Of a DNA stretch of 64,000 nucleotides, positions 51,422 through 60,210 are shown piece by piece (positions within the stretch are counted from its first letter, which is position 1; each line of letters opens with the position of its first letter). A program made the translations under genes and the position numbers. Source of the DNA: Corynebacterium ammoniagenes DSM 20306 (GTDB taxonomy: Bacteria; Actinomycetota; Actinomycetes; Mycobacteriales; Mycobacteriaceae); assembly GCF_001941425.1 (NCBI RefSeq), contig NZ_CP009244.1, positions 62,001 to 126,000 of the forward strand. The letters are read 5' to 3'. The notes under the pieces are model-generated. The model had not been told where the DNA came from and ran no database searches. It saw nothing but the letters and a program-made list of their open reading frames with translations.

Positions 51422-52254
51422 GACTGCACTTTCTGGGTGGTGTGATCCCACAGGGCGTGGAAGTGATGGACAGGCCCGTGGCCGGAGCCCACATCCAATT
51501 CATCGGCATGACGCAACGCCGCAGTCAGGTACTCTTTGGCGCGGCGCACCGCTTCCACGTATCCGTAGCGGGGCACAAGTGCGGCGATAGCGGCAGATAA
51601 AGTACACCCGGTTCCGTGGTCATTGATGGTATCTACCCGTGGTGCGGTGAATTCTGCGGTTTCTTCGCCGGTGAGGATATCCAGGCTTTCTGCACCGTCT
51701 AAGTGCCCGCCTTTGAGCAGCACCCAGTCCGCGCCCAAATCGCGCAAATCGGCTAAAGACTCGCGCATTTCTTCTATCGAGGCCATCTCTGTGTCGCGGC
51801 CTAATAAGACGGCCGCTTCCGGCAGATTCGGCGTAATCAGCGTGGCGCGCGGTACCAAACGCTCCCGGATGGCATCAACGTCCTGTTGATTGAGCAGATG
51901 GTCACCACTTTTAGCCACCATGACCGGGTCCAAGACCACCGGGCACTGCGCGTATTTGTCCAGTGATTGCGTAATCGCATCCGCGATCTCGGCATTTGCC
52001 ACCATGCCGATTTTTACCGCATCCACGCGGACATCATCGAAGACCGCGGCGATTTGTTCCGCCACGAATTCAGGTTCCATCGCGACGATGCTGCCCACCC
52101 CGCGAGTATTTTGCGCAACCACCGCGGTGACCACGCTCATTCCGTAGGCACCATGGGCGGAAAATGCTTTGAGGTCAGCCTGGATTCCTGCCCCGCCCGT
52201 GGGATCTGTGCCAGCGATGGTTAATACGTTGGGAATCAACGCTTGTAACTCCAT
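51418..52254 (-). CDS. thiD: HMP/HMP-phosphate kinase ThiD
   Basis: 278 residues, ribokinase fold. IAGTDPTGGAGIQADLKAF binds HMP, GMSVVTAVVAQNT, PVVLDPVMVAKSGDHLL and DHGTGCTLSAAIAA (catalytic Cys/Asp region). Phosphorylates HMP and HMP-P for ThiE. First gene of thiD-tenA-tenA behind the second TPP riboswitch. Confidence 0.94.
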   Translation of the reverse strand: MELQALIPNVLTIAGTDPTGGAGIQADLKAFSAHGAYGMSVVTAVVAQNTRGVGSIVAMEPEFVAEQIAAVFDDVRVDAVKIGMVANAEIADAITQSLDKYAQCPVVLDPVMVAKSGDHLLNQQDVDAIRERLVPRATLITPNLPEAAVLLGRDTEMASIEEMRESLADLRDLGADWVLLKGGHLDGAESLDILTGEETAEFTAPRVDTINDHGTGCTLSAAIAALVPRYGYVEAVRRAKEYLTAALRHADELDVGSGHGPVHHFHALWDHTTQKVQS

Positions 52255-52329
52255 TTCATACTCATATCGAGTACGACTACGCAGAGCCTGCCACAGCAGA
52301 TACAGGTGTGCCTGTATATCCTGTTGCGT

Positions 52330-52422
52330 CGATTACCGACATTCCTCCGCGAGTACGAACTCGATCAGGTTCTCGGGTGTTATCTCAGCCCTTTCGGGCA
52401 CCCCGTGTCTGGCGCCCACGCT
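52330..52422 (-). promoter_or_regulatory. TPP riboswitch (THI box) before thiD
   Basis: On the minus strand ACACGGGGTGCCCGAAAGGG, GGCTGAGATAACACCCG and GAACCTGATCGAGTTCG follow each other. It lies about 75 bp before thiD. Confidence 0.95.
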
Positions 52423-52446
52423 AGCACAGAAATTCGCGGGTATGTT

Positions 52447-53592
52447 TTACGCGAAGACGCTGAGCCCGTATAAGACGAACACGGAAAGGTTCGCGCTGCC
52501 GTGCACCGCAGTGACGCGATGCGCGGTAAAAGTAGCGATGCTCAGCAGCAGGCTGATGACGAGGAAGACCAGGTTAGCGGGAGTTTCCGCCAAGATGACG
52601 GTTTGGTTGGTCACAAGGCCGATGGCCAGTACTACCGGCAACGTCAGCCCCACGCAGGACACCAGTGCGCCATGGGCCAAGTTGGTCACCCGTTGGGCCT
52701 CGCCTTGCCACGCAGCGCGGACCGTGGTGATGGCTTCGGGCAAAAAGACAATCATGGCGATGATGACACCGGAAAGCGCAAGGGGTGCGCCGATGCGGGT
52801 GAGGCCATCATCGAGAAGCGAAGCCATGTCGTGCGACAGCAAGACAATCGGGATGACCGTAATGAGAAGCACCACAGCGCGGGTGAGGATTTCACCTTTA
52901 TATTCTCGCAGGATAACCCCTATACTCGGGCTGTGTGGTGCAGGTTCTTCCGCCGCGCCGGGTGCTTCCATGACTTCTATGTAATCGCCGTGTTGTGCAC
53001 CTGTTTGCCGGTACAAGAAGAATCCGTAAAGCACAATCGTCAACGTAATAATCGTGATGGCCTGCCCAGTGTTATAAGAACCGTCGGTGCCAATGACCGC
53101 GGGCACGGCGAAGGCCGTAGCGATGAGCACGACCAACATCGACAAATACGTAGAAATTCCGGTGCGGTTGACCCGGAGATTATCGTGGCGCATCCCGCCA
53201 ACGATGAGTGCTAGGCCGATGACCAGGTTCAGCACAATCATGACGGTGGCCATCACGGAATCGCGCGCGATGGTCTGATGATCACTAGGGCCCAGCATGA
53301 CTGCGGAGATCAAAATGACCTCGATTGCCACAATCGATAGGGTGAGCACCAGAGTGCCGTAGGGATCACCTAATCGGTGCGCGAGGTGTTCGGCTTGGGT
53401 CACCACACCGCCGGAGCACACGATGATGACCGCAACGATGGCTGCCAGCACTAAGAAAACCAACGGCGTGGACAAACCGCTCGCTAAAAATGACGAAGCC
53501 AGGGAAAGTATGAGGACTGCGACCCAGCCCAGCACAATCCGGGCGATTACGGAGCCAGTGAAAACGCTGCGCAGGGCAGTAGAGGCTGACAT
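52447..53592 (-). CDS. chaA: Ca2+/cation:proton antiporter, ChaA type
   Basis: CaCA-family membrane antiporter of 381 aa with about eleven helices. Two alpha repeats: AEHLAHRLGDPYGTLVLTLS with SIVAIEVIL, and GVIIAMIVFLPEAITTVRAA near the C-terminal half. A charged loop (YIEVMEAPGAAEEPAP) separates the halves. ATG 53592 chosen; the longer frame begins in the upstream gap. Exchanges Ca2+ (or K+/Na+) for H+. Confidence 0.88.
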   Translation of the reverse strand: MSASTALRSVFTGSVIARIVLGWVAVLILSLASSFLASGLSTPLVFLVLAAIVAVIIVCSGGVVTQAEHLAHRLGDPYGTLVLTLSIVAIEVILISAVMLGPSDHQTIARDSVMATVMIVLNLVIGLALIVGGMRHDNLRVNRTGISTYLSMLVVLIATAFAVPAVIGTDGSYNTGQAITIITLTIVLYGFFLYRQTGAQHGDYIEVMEAPGAAEEPAPHSPSIGVILREYKGEILTRAVVLLITVIPIVLLSHDMASLLDDGLTRIGAPLALSGVIIAMIVFLPEAITTVRAAWQGEAQRVTNLAHGALVSCVGLTLPVVLAIGLVTNQTVILAETPANLVFLVISLLLSIATFTAHRVTAVHGSANLSVFVLYGLSVFA

Positions 53593-53823
53593 GGACGAAT
53601 ACTCCTTATAGTGCAGGGTCGTCCCAGCTCTAGCTTTAACTGTGCAGGTCGTCCTGCCAGTGTGTTTCAACCCCGCAGCCTAGCACGAAGCTCCATTGCC
53701 GCGATGAAAACGCGGCAGATCTGTGGATAACTTGCCTGTTTCGGTGACGTGTCAGCACGGTTATCCACAGCTTGTCGATGCTTCCCTCGCGCCCGTCATG
53801 TCGTGCCGCTTAGCGTCGAAGGC

Positions 53824-54915
53824 ATGGACATATTCCAAGCATTCGTGCTTTTAAACAGCCACGGCATCGGGCTGCTGCGAGCCATCGCTGAGCGCTCGCC
53901 TTACGATGTGGCCAGCTCCGGCATCGCGCTTTCGACGGCCAAGCAGTACGCCACGCTTGCCGATGTCCTTTTTGGCCCCGCCGACTCCCCACGCCTCCAG
54001 CGCGACTCCGTTGCGCTTGCCGAACAGCGCGAATTAAGCGTGGAGCATCTCTTGATGGTCAACAAGCACGCCAAGAAGCTGAAGAAGCGTGGTGCCGCCT
54101 GGAAACTGCGCGCAGAACTCATTGCGCATCAAGGCACGTTCGAGGAAGTCGATGCCTATGGTGCACAACGGGTCAAAGATGAAGTCGGCGAAAAGCCGAA
54201 AGAACCCGGGGTTCGCATTGGCCGCGCGGTAGGCGGCATGCGCACCATCAGCGTGACCGATACCCAACGGCGCATTACGGATTTTGAGAAAACCCTCGAC
54301 GCCACCGAAACGTCTGACCAACTGCGCTCTACAGCACTGCTGGAGGCATTTTGGAAACAGGTCAACGGCAGGGGCGGAATACTGCGGCCCGAATACCGCA
54401 CCGTCATTGCCATCGGCCTGGATGACTTCGCCAAAGTATCGTGTGGCAACGGCGATGAGGTCATCGTAGGCTTATCCGATGGCACCACCATGACCGGAGC
54501 AGAACTTATCAACGCCGCGCTATCCGGCGCGCTGGGTGAGAACCTCTACGCTGGACTATTTCACCCGACTGCTGGCCCCGTCAACCTGTATGAAGCGCGG
54601 TTTGCATCGTTGAAGCAGCGGATTATGGCGACCGCGGAAAACCTGGTCTGCCCGTGGCCTGATTGCAACGTGCCTGCTGATAGGTGCCAGGTACACCACA
54701 TCGACGCCCACAAAACCGGTGGGCACACCACGCCGTCGAATCTGACGATGCTGTGCCGCTATCACAACGGCGTCAACGACGATGATCCGATAAAACGAAG
54801 ACGCGGACGCATGCAACGACACCGTGGCCAAGTTCGCCTCATCACTCCAGGCGGAAAACTCCTCGGCAACACACATGACTTAAGCAGCATGGGAGCTATG
54901 GATTTACTGGCATAG
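53824..54915 (+). CDS. HNH endonuclease-domain protein (DUF222 type)
   Basis: 363 residues. N-terminal helical region typical of the actinobacterial DUF222/HNH family (SVEHLLMVNKHAKKLKKRGA), C-terminal HNH: CPWPDCNVPADRCQVHHIDA, then GGHTTPSNLTMLCRYHN. Two Cys pairs bind zinc; HH and the final His/Asn are catalytic. Common in many copies in corynebacterial genomes, role unclear. ATG 53824 after GAAGG; the longer frame to 53749 is not needed. Confidence 0.88.
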   Translation: MDIFQAFVLLNSHGIGLLRAIAERSPYDVASSGIALSTAKQYATLADVLFGPADSPRLQRDSVALAEQRELSVEHLLMVNKHAKKLKKRGAAWKLRAELIAHQGTFEEVDAYGAQRVKDEVGEKPKEPGVRIGRAVGGMRTISVTDTQRRITDFEKTLDATETSDQLRSTALLEAFWKQVNGRGGILRPEYRTVIAIGLDDFAKVSCGNGDEVIVGLSDGTTMTGAELINAALSGALGENLYAGLFHPTAGPVNLYEARFASLKQRIMATAENLVCPWPDCNVPADRCQVHHIDAHKTGGHTTPSNLTMLCRYHNGVNDDDPIKRRRGRMQRHRGQVRLITPGGKLLGNTHDLSSMGAMDLLA

Positions 54916-54992
54916 CCTGAACTTCCCCTGCGCGGACACCGTCGACCGAAAGGTGGAAGAGAAATCGGTCTCGGTGGACTATGGTTGTTGAC

Positions 54993-55997
54993 ATGAACGC
55001 AACTGCTGTTGAGATCATTTCTTCCCGCGCGGTTCCGCTCGGCGGGCCTCGCGCGATGACTGTGCATCGGTCCCTCCCGCACCGCCAGCGCTCACTGATT
55101 GGAGCTTGGTGCTTCGTCGATCATTTCGGCCCAGATGATGTCTCGAAAACCGGCGGCATGGATGTTGGCCCGCACCCGCACACAGGTTTACAGACCGCCA
55201 CCTGGTTATTTACTGGCGAGATTAGCCACATTGATGCCGGCGGTGGCCGCGGCATGGTGCATCCCGGTGAGTTCTATTTGATGACTGCAGGCAACGGCAT
55301 CTCCCACACGGAGACCACCACGGAAGCCACCACCGTCTTACATGGGGTGCAGTTATGGATTGCGTTGCCGGATGCCACACGCAGCACCGCGGAACGTGAT
55401 TTGGCCTATTTCAAACCACCGAGCACACCGCTCGACGGCGGTCAGATCAAGGTATTTATGGGTGAGCTCATGGGGGCATCCAGCCCAGTTCACTCTCATA
55501 CCCCCATGGTCGGGGCAGAGCTGACCATCGAGCCTCACTCCGAAATTATTCTACAGCTTAATCCGGATTTTGAACATGGCGTCATTGCAGATACTGGCAC
55601 CATCCTGGTCGAAGGCGTAGAAGTCGAGAAAACCCAGATTGGCTACACCGGTATTGGTGAGACCACCCTGCGTATTCGCAATGACTCGGATGAGGCAGGA
55701 CGCGCGCTCTTTATCGGCGGCGAACCCCTGCGGGAAGAAATCCTGATGTGGTGGAATTTCATCGGCCGTGACCATGATGAAATCGTTCGCTACCGCGATG
55801 AGTGGCAAGCCAGCCAGGGCGTAGACGTTGACGGCCAGTTTGGCTTCGTCGAAGGCTATATCGGCCACGGCGGGGTGGGTGAAGACGGTCTCGGCCGCAA
55901 TGCCGACGGCATGACCTGGCTTCCTGCTCCACGCCTGCCCAATGCGCGGATGCGGACACGCACGCTGACTGAACCTGTGGCGCGGCCGAATCTCTAG
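54993..55997 (+). CDS. Pirin family protein
   Basis: Cupin protein of 334 aa. Metal ligands HPHTG and HIDAGGGRGMVHPGEF with His-Glu residues, HTETTTEATTVLHGVQLWIA. Pirins bind Fe and some have quercetinase activity; cellular role here unknown. Start ATG 54993 rather than 54981: a TATGGT -10 box at 54980-54985 would place the transcript start at this ATG, a leaderless mRNA. The end has a Pro/Arg-rich extension beyond the pirin core. Confidence 0.87.
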   Translation: MNATAVEIISSRAVPLGGPRAMTVHRSLPHRQRSLIGAWCFVDHFGPDDVSKTGGMDVGPHPHTGLQTATWLFTGEISHIDAGGGRGMVHPGEFYLMTAGNGISHTETTTEATTVLHGVQLWIALPDATRSTAERDLAYFKPPSTPLDGGQIKVFMGELMGASSPVHSHTPMVGAELTIEPHSEIILQLNPDFEHGVIADTGTILVEGVEVEKTQIGYTGIGETTLRIRNDSDEAGRALFIGGEPLREEILMWWNFIGRDHDEIVRYRDEWQASQGVDVDGQFGFVEGYIGHGGVGEDGLGRNADGMTWLPAPRLPNARMRTRTLTEPVARPNL

Positions 55998-56017
55998 GAA
56001 ATTTCCGCGAAAATTTC

Positions 56018-56950
56018 CTAGTTGTGCTGTGCCACCGCGTGCTTTCGCGTGGTGTTGAAACCGTAAAATAACACTACCGCGAGAGCCGCAAATAGCACGA
56101 TGCCAGGCACGCCCATGGGCGCGGCAAGTACGCGATCCCACGTATCACCAGGAGCAATCAATAGTGCTGGTGCCGCGGCCATCGCATTGAAGAACGCATG
56201 GCCGATGACAGCCGGCAATACGCTGCGCGAGCGAATGCTCAGCCAGCTAAGAAGCGCACCGAAGGCGATGCAGAACACCGTAAAGAGCACGACCGCGGCG
56301 ATCCCGGGGATTTGATTTTCAAAGTTGTAGCCGGCCGCGATCAGCGGCGCGTGCCACAGGCCCCACATGGCTCCCGTGAGAAGAATCTGGCGCAGGCGCC
56401 CGAGCGGTTCCAAAGCTTGCTGCAGCCACCCGCGCCAGCCGGCTTCCTCGCCAAAAGTCATGACCGCGTTGATCGTCACGCTGGCGAACAGCGCCTGGAT
56501 AACCGTGATGAGAAGGAGGACGCCGGGGGAGATGGTGACGCCGGCATCGGCAAGCGGTGCAAGCGTTTGCGACATGCTCCAATCTGGCTCAAGCCAACCT
56601 GCGGCGATGGCAACGGCGGTGGAGGCAGCGATCACCACGGCGATGAGCACAAGCCCAAGAAGTGATGATGTAATAATCTTTTTCCACTGCCCCTGGGCGA
56701 AAGACTCCCGGCTGAGCCCAACCGCTGGGAGCCACTTTTCGCGCGTGACCCAGCGACATATGATCACCGTCGCGATAAGCGGGGTAAACATTCGTAGGCT
56801 AATGGGCACGATGGCCAGCGGATTAGCTAAGCCCATGGTGGTTAAGACAACGGCATCAATGATAAAAGCCAAGCCGTACGAGATGAGAACGAAGATGCCT
56901 ACGGCTTTCCAGTCCACAGTATTTCGCGTTCGTGGAAGTGATGCGGTCAT
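56018..56950 (-). CDS. CPBP-family intramembrane metalloprotease
   Basis: 310 residues, about eight helices. FGEEAGWRGWLQQAL is motif 1 (EExxxR), GLWHAPLIAAGYNF motif 2 (His), and VIGHAFFNAMAA motif 3 (HxxxN). Members process membrane proteins or protect against bacteriocins (Abi). The ATG overlaps the upstream regulator stop (ATGA), so the pair forms an operon. Confidence 0.87.
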   Translation of the reverse strand: MTASLPRTRNTVDWKAVGIFVLISYGLAFIIDAVVLTTMGLANPLAIVPISLRMFTPLIATVIICRWVTREKWLPAVGLSRESFAQGQWKKIITSSLLGLVLIAVVIAASTAVAIAAGWLEPDWSMSQTLAPLADAGVTISPGVLLLITVIQALFASVTINAVMTFGEEAGWRGWLQQALEPLGRLRQILLTGAMWGLWHAPLIAAGYNFENQIPGIAAVVLFTVFCIAFGALLSWLSIRSRSVLPAVIGHAFFNAMAAAPALLIAPGDTWDRVLAAPMGVPGIVLFAALAVVLFYGFNTTRKHAVAQHN

Positions 56951-57618
56951 GAGTGTGGCCTTTCTGTTAGTGCTTGTTCGGCGGGGACAAACCACAGGCC
57001 AGCCATGGTGCCATCGGCGTTATAGCTTAAGCGTGCTACGAGGTCGGCTGCCTCGAATGCGAGATGCTGTTCAACCACGATGATGTCATCGGGCAAACCG
57101 ATAGCATCGGATTTCAAGCGCGCCTCTAACTCGCCGCCCAGCGCGGTGACCTGCGCCCATGTTGCTGCCAACCCCTCGGCATCGAGCTGGCTGCCGATCA
57201 CCGGACCGAGTTGCTGCGCTGCGTTCTCCCACTGGTGCGCAGTTAGAGCGTCCAGAAATGACTCGGCCTGCGCACGCGCCTCATCGCGCCTGTGCTTGCT
57301 TGGTTTATTCATAGCTTCTCCTGTTCGAGGATCGACGGGCGTGCCAAATCTTTGGAATGCCGCTTGCCGCGAAATTCCTAATGCATCACCAATGACCTGC
57401 CAGGTAACCCCGCGATTGCGAGCATCAGTGATGAGATGCGCCAACGACTCATCAGCCAAAGCCCGCAATGATCGCGCAGTCGCCAGCGCATGGGTGATGT
57501 CACTGCGTAAGTCCTGCGCAGTGGACGCTTCATTTTCGGTCGCCGCGAGTTCCTCAGCCAGCAATGTCGCAACCCGCTGGATGCGTTCGGCTAACTTATG
57601 ACCTGGTTCAATACCCAC
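56947..57618 (-). CDS. DNA-binding protein with DUF3887-like domain
   Basis: 223 residues. The N-terminal half has a helix-turn-helix (VTWQVIGDALGISRQAAFQR, near 70-90) similar to those of small actinobacterial regulators. The C-terminal half (FLDALTAHQWENAAQQLGPV to the end) resembles DUF3887, a small extracytoplasmic-type fold. GTG start directly next to TGTCAAG half sites, so probably autoregulated. Overlaps the CPBP protease gene. Confidence 0.75.
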   Translation of the reverse strand: MGIEPGHKLAERIQRVATLLAEELAATENEASTAQDLRSDITHALATARSLRALADESLAHLITDARNRGVTWQVIGDALGISRQAAFQRFGTPVDPRTGEAMNKPSKHRRDEARAQAESFLDALTAHQWENAAQQLGPVIGSQLDAEGLAATWAQVTALGGELEARLKSDAIGLPDDIIVVEQHLAFEAADLVARLSYNADGTMAGLWFVPAEQALTERPHS

Positions 57619-57619
57619 G

Positions 57620-57667
57620 TGTCAAGCTTGCCTTTACAACGCTTTCTTTGTCAAGCAAAACTTGACA
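57620..57667. promoter_or_regulatory. TGTCAAG operator array between divergent genes
   Basis: TGTCAAG-CAAAA-CTTGACA (57649-57667) is a palindrome; another TGTCAAG half site begins at 57620. They lie between the DUF3887-like regulator (minus) and the small membrane protein (plus). Confidence 0.65.
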
Positions 57668-57717
57668 CACGTTGAATGCTGATACAAAGGAGTGGGAGTG
57701 AAAGCAAGGAGACCATC

Positions 57718-57999
57718 ATGGATAACGAGTGGGGGCTGACTCCAAAGAAGACTTTTCCGACTCTGGTGATGCTGATTGCTGTCTACCTCGTTGCTGTGCT
57801 CTTTAGTATCGAGTCGATCGTTGTATCAGTAACGGTATTTTTAGCCGGGTGGGCAGCGATTTTTAGCACGGTCTACCTGCGCGAGGTGTTGCGGAAAAGG
57901 AATAGAAAGCTGCCTGGACTGGTTCTTTTCTTCATTTTCGTGTTTGCGGCAGTCGTATTTTTTCTTCTGCTGAAGTGGATTGCTGATTTATCCTTCTAA
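57718..57999 (+). CDS. Small membrane protein
   Basis: 93 residues with three hydrophobic helices (TLVMLIAVYLVAVLFSIESI, VVSVTVFLAGWAAIFSTVYL, LVLFFIFVFAAVVFFLLLKW). A short basic loop (REVLRKRNRKL) faces the cytoplasm. AAGGAG precedes the ATG. Divergent from the regulator-CPBP operon and sharing its operator region. Family not recognised. Confidence 0.7.
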   Translation: MDNEWGLTPKKTFPTLVMLIAVYLVAVLFSIESIVVSVTVFLAGWAAIFSTVYLREVLRKRNRKLPGLVLFFIFVFAAVVFFLLLKWIADLSF

Positions 58000-58053
58000 C
58001 GCGCGCGCGGATTCGCCGCTTCTTTCGAACCTATTAGCCATATACTGGTGGCC

Positions 58054-58866
58054 ATGATCGAGTTTGAACACGTCACCAAGTCCTACCCGGATGGCACCGT
58101 GGCGGTAGCTGATTTCTCGCTCCGGATTAACTCGCATCGCACCATCGCGCTCGTGGGGTCATCAGGTTCGGGCAAGACAACGCTGCTGCGGATGGTCAAT
58201 CGCATGGTAGATCCCACCGCCGGTCGCGTGCTTATCGATGACAACGATATCGCCGCCGTAGATCCCGTAAAGTTGCGGCGCTCTATTGGCTATGTCATGC
58301 AGCAAGGAGGGCTGCTTCCACACCGCACCGTGCTGGATAATGTCGCCGCTGTGCTGCGTTTAAACGGTATGGCGAAAGCTGAATCGCGCGAGCGTGCTTT
58401 GACCATGATGGATCGGGTGGGGTTGGACAGGTCGATGGCCAAGCGTTACCCGGGACAGCTATCCGGTGGCCAGCAACAACGTGTTGGCGTGGCTCGCGCC
58501 CTGGCACCAGAGCCAAATATTTTGCTCATGGATGAGCCGTTTGGTGCGGTCGATCCGATCGTGCGCCGAGAGCTACAAGATGAGCTTTTGCGCCTGCAAG
58601 CCGAGTTGGGCAAGACCATTTTATTTGTCACCCATGACATTGAGGAAGCATTTCGCCTGGGAGACGAGGTAGTTATTTTGCAGCCCGGGGGAGTCATCGC
58701 CCAGCATGACACCCCGGCGGAAATCTTGAGCAACCCGGCGGATGATTTCGTGCGCGGATTTGTCGGAAGCGACCGCGCAGAACGGCAACTGCGCACAGAA
58801 ACCCGTAACGGCCGCACGATTGCGCTTGATGCGGATGGTAAGCCAGTCGGCGTGATCAGCGAATGA
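58054..58866 (+). CDS. Osmoprotectant-type ABC importer, ATPase
   Basis: 270 residues, OpuCA/ProV-like. Walker A GSSGSGKTT, Q-loop VMQQGGLLPHRTV (typical for this family), signature LSGGQQQRVGVARAL, Walker B ILLMDEPFGAVD and a short C-terminal extension instead of full CBS domains. ATG 58054: a TATACT -10 box at 58041-58046 points to a leaderless transcript. First gene of a four-gene importer; each junction overlaps by 4 bp. Confidence 0.92.
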   Translation: MIEFEHVTKSYPDGTVAVADFSLRINSHRTIALVGSSGSGKTTLLRMVNRMVDPTAGRVLIDDNDIAAVDPVKLRRSIGYVMQQGGLLPHRTVLDNVAAVLRLNGMAKAESRERALTMMDRVGLDRSMAKRYPGQLSGGQQQRVGVARALAPEPNILLMDEPFGAVDPIVRRELQDELLRLQAELGKTILFVTHDIEEAFRLGDEVVILQPGGVIAQHDTPAEILSNPADDFVRGFVGSDRAERQLRTETRNGRTIALDADGKPVGVISE

Positions 58867-59522
58867 AGTGGCTGCAGCTTAATTGGCCACAGGCGCTCGA
58901 GCTTTTGTGGGCACACCTGGCTCTTTCCATCCCCGCCATTGTGCTTAGCGCGGTCATTGCTATCCCCGTGGGACGTTTTGCGTTTAAAAAGCCGCGCGTG
59001 GGCGGACCCGTTTTAAGTACCGCGACCCTGCTATATGCCATTCCCGCATTGCCGCTGCTGATTATCATTCCGGTAATTTTTGGCGTTTCACTGCGATCGC
59101 CTATCACGATGATCATCGCGTTGACCTGCTACGGCGTGGCATTATATGTGCGCACCAGCGCCGATGCATTTGGCTCCGTGGATCGCACCGTGCGAGATTC
59201 CGCGACCGCGATGGGCTATGCACCACGCACCTTGTTTTGGAAGGTTGACCTGCCTTTGGCCATACCGGTGCTCATCGCGGGATTGCGCGTGGTATCCGTA
59301 TCCACCATCGGACTGGTAACGATTGGCGCGCTCATCGGTGTGCAAAACCTCGGCACCTTAATGACCGATGGCTTCCAGCGCGGTATCGCGGGAGAAGTCG
59401 GCGTTGGTGTCATTCTCACCGTGCTGCTCGCGTTGGCTATCGATGCTTTATTGCTGGCCATCGGCAAAGTGCTCACGCCATGGACGCACCGGGTAAAAGC
59501 AAATAAGGCGGTGGGCGCATGA
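58863..59522 (+). CDS. Osmoprotectant-type ABC importer, permease 1
   Basis: 219 residues, about five helices, with the permease loop TVRDSATAMGYAPRTLFWKV contacting the ATPase and LPLAIPVLIAGLRVVSVSTI. OpuCB/OpuCD-like. ATG overlaps the ATPase stop. Confidence 0.9.
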   Translation: MKWLQLNWPQALELLWAHLALSIPAIVLSAVIAIPVGRFAFKKPRVGGPVLSTATLLYAIPALPLLIIIPVIFGVSLRSPITMIIALTCYGVALYVRTSADAFGSVDRTVRDSATAMGYAPRTLFWKVDLPLAIPVLIAGLRVVSVSTIGLVTIGALIGVQNLGTLMTDGFQRGIAGEVGVGVILTVLLALAIDALLLAIGKVLTPWTHRVKANKAVGA

Positions 59523-60190
59523 ACCTCGTAACTGAAGCATGGCTCTGGCTCAGCGATCCCGCGCAGTGGAGCGGGGTCTCCGGGATTTCCAACCGCTTGC
59601 TGGAACATATCGCCGTGACCTTTGCGGCGTTGCTCGTCGCAGCACTCATCGCCGTGCCCGTGGGCCTTATCATCGGCCACACCCGCCGGGGAGAAGCACT
59701 CGTTGGCGCCATCACCGGTGGCATGCGCGCTATCCCGACGTTGGGCTTATTAACGCTTTTTGGATTGTGGCTGGGCATCGGCATCGAAGCACCGTTTCTT
59801 GCCTTGGTCATTCTCGCAATTCCCTCGTTGCTCGTCGGCGCATATTCCGGAGTGGAAGCTATTTCCGCAGATACCCCGCGGGCGGCACAAGCCATTGGTA
59901 TGCGCCCAGCCCAAGTCCTGCTCACTGTGGAATTGCCGCTAGCCCTGCCGGTCATCGTCGGCGGCATTCGTGCCGCCACGTTGCAATTGGTGGCAACGAC
60001 CACGCTGGCTGCATACACTGCGGATACGGGACTCGGCCGCTATATCTTCTCCGGCCTGAAAACCCGTGACTACGCAGAGATGCTCGGTGGAGCAGTCCTG
60101 GTTATCCTCGTGGCGGTTATCCTGGAAGTTATCCTCGCGAGCTGCCAACACTTCGCCCGCCGAGTCGCACAACCTAGCCCCTTAACATAG
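59519..60190 (+). CDS. Osmoprotectant-type ABC importer, permease 2
   Basis: 223 residues. ITGGMRAIPTLGLLTLFGLW, the EAA-like loop DTPRAAQAIGMRPAQVLLTV and IRAATLQLVATTTLAAYTAD. Forms the heterodimer with permease 1. Overlaps the preceding stop. Confidence 0.9.
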   Translation: MNLVTEAWLWLSDPAQWSGVSGISNRLLEHIAVTFAALLVAALIAVPVGLIIGHTRRGEALVGAITGGMRAIPTLGLLTLFGLWLGIGIEAPFLALVILAIPSLLVGAYSGVEAISADTPRAAQAIGMRPAQVLLTVELPLALPVIVGGIRAATLQLVATTTLAAYTADTGLGRYIFSGLKTRDYAEMLGGAVLVILVAVILEVILASCQHFARRVAQPSPLT

Positions 60191-60210
60191 AAAAACAAAG
60201 GACAATCCCT

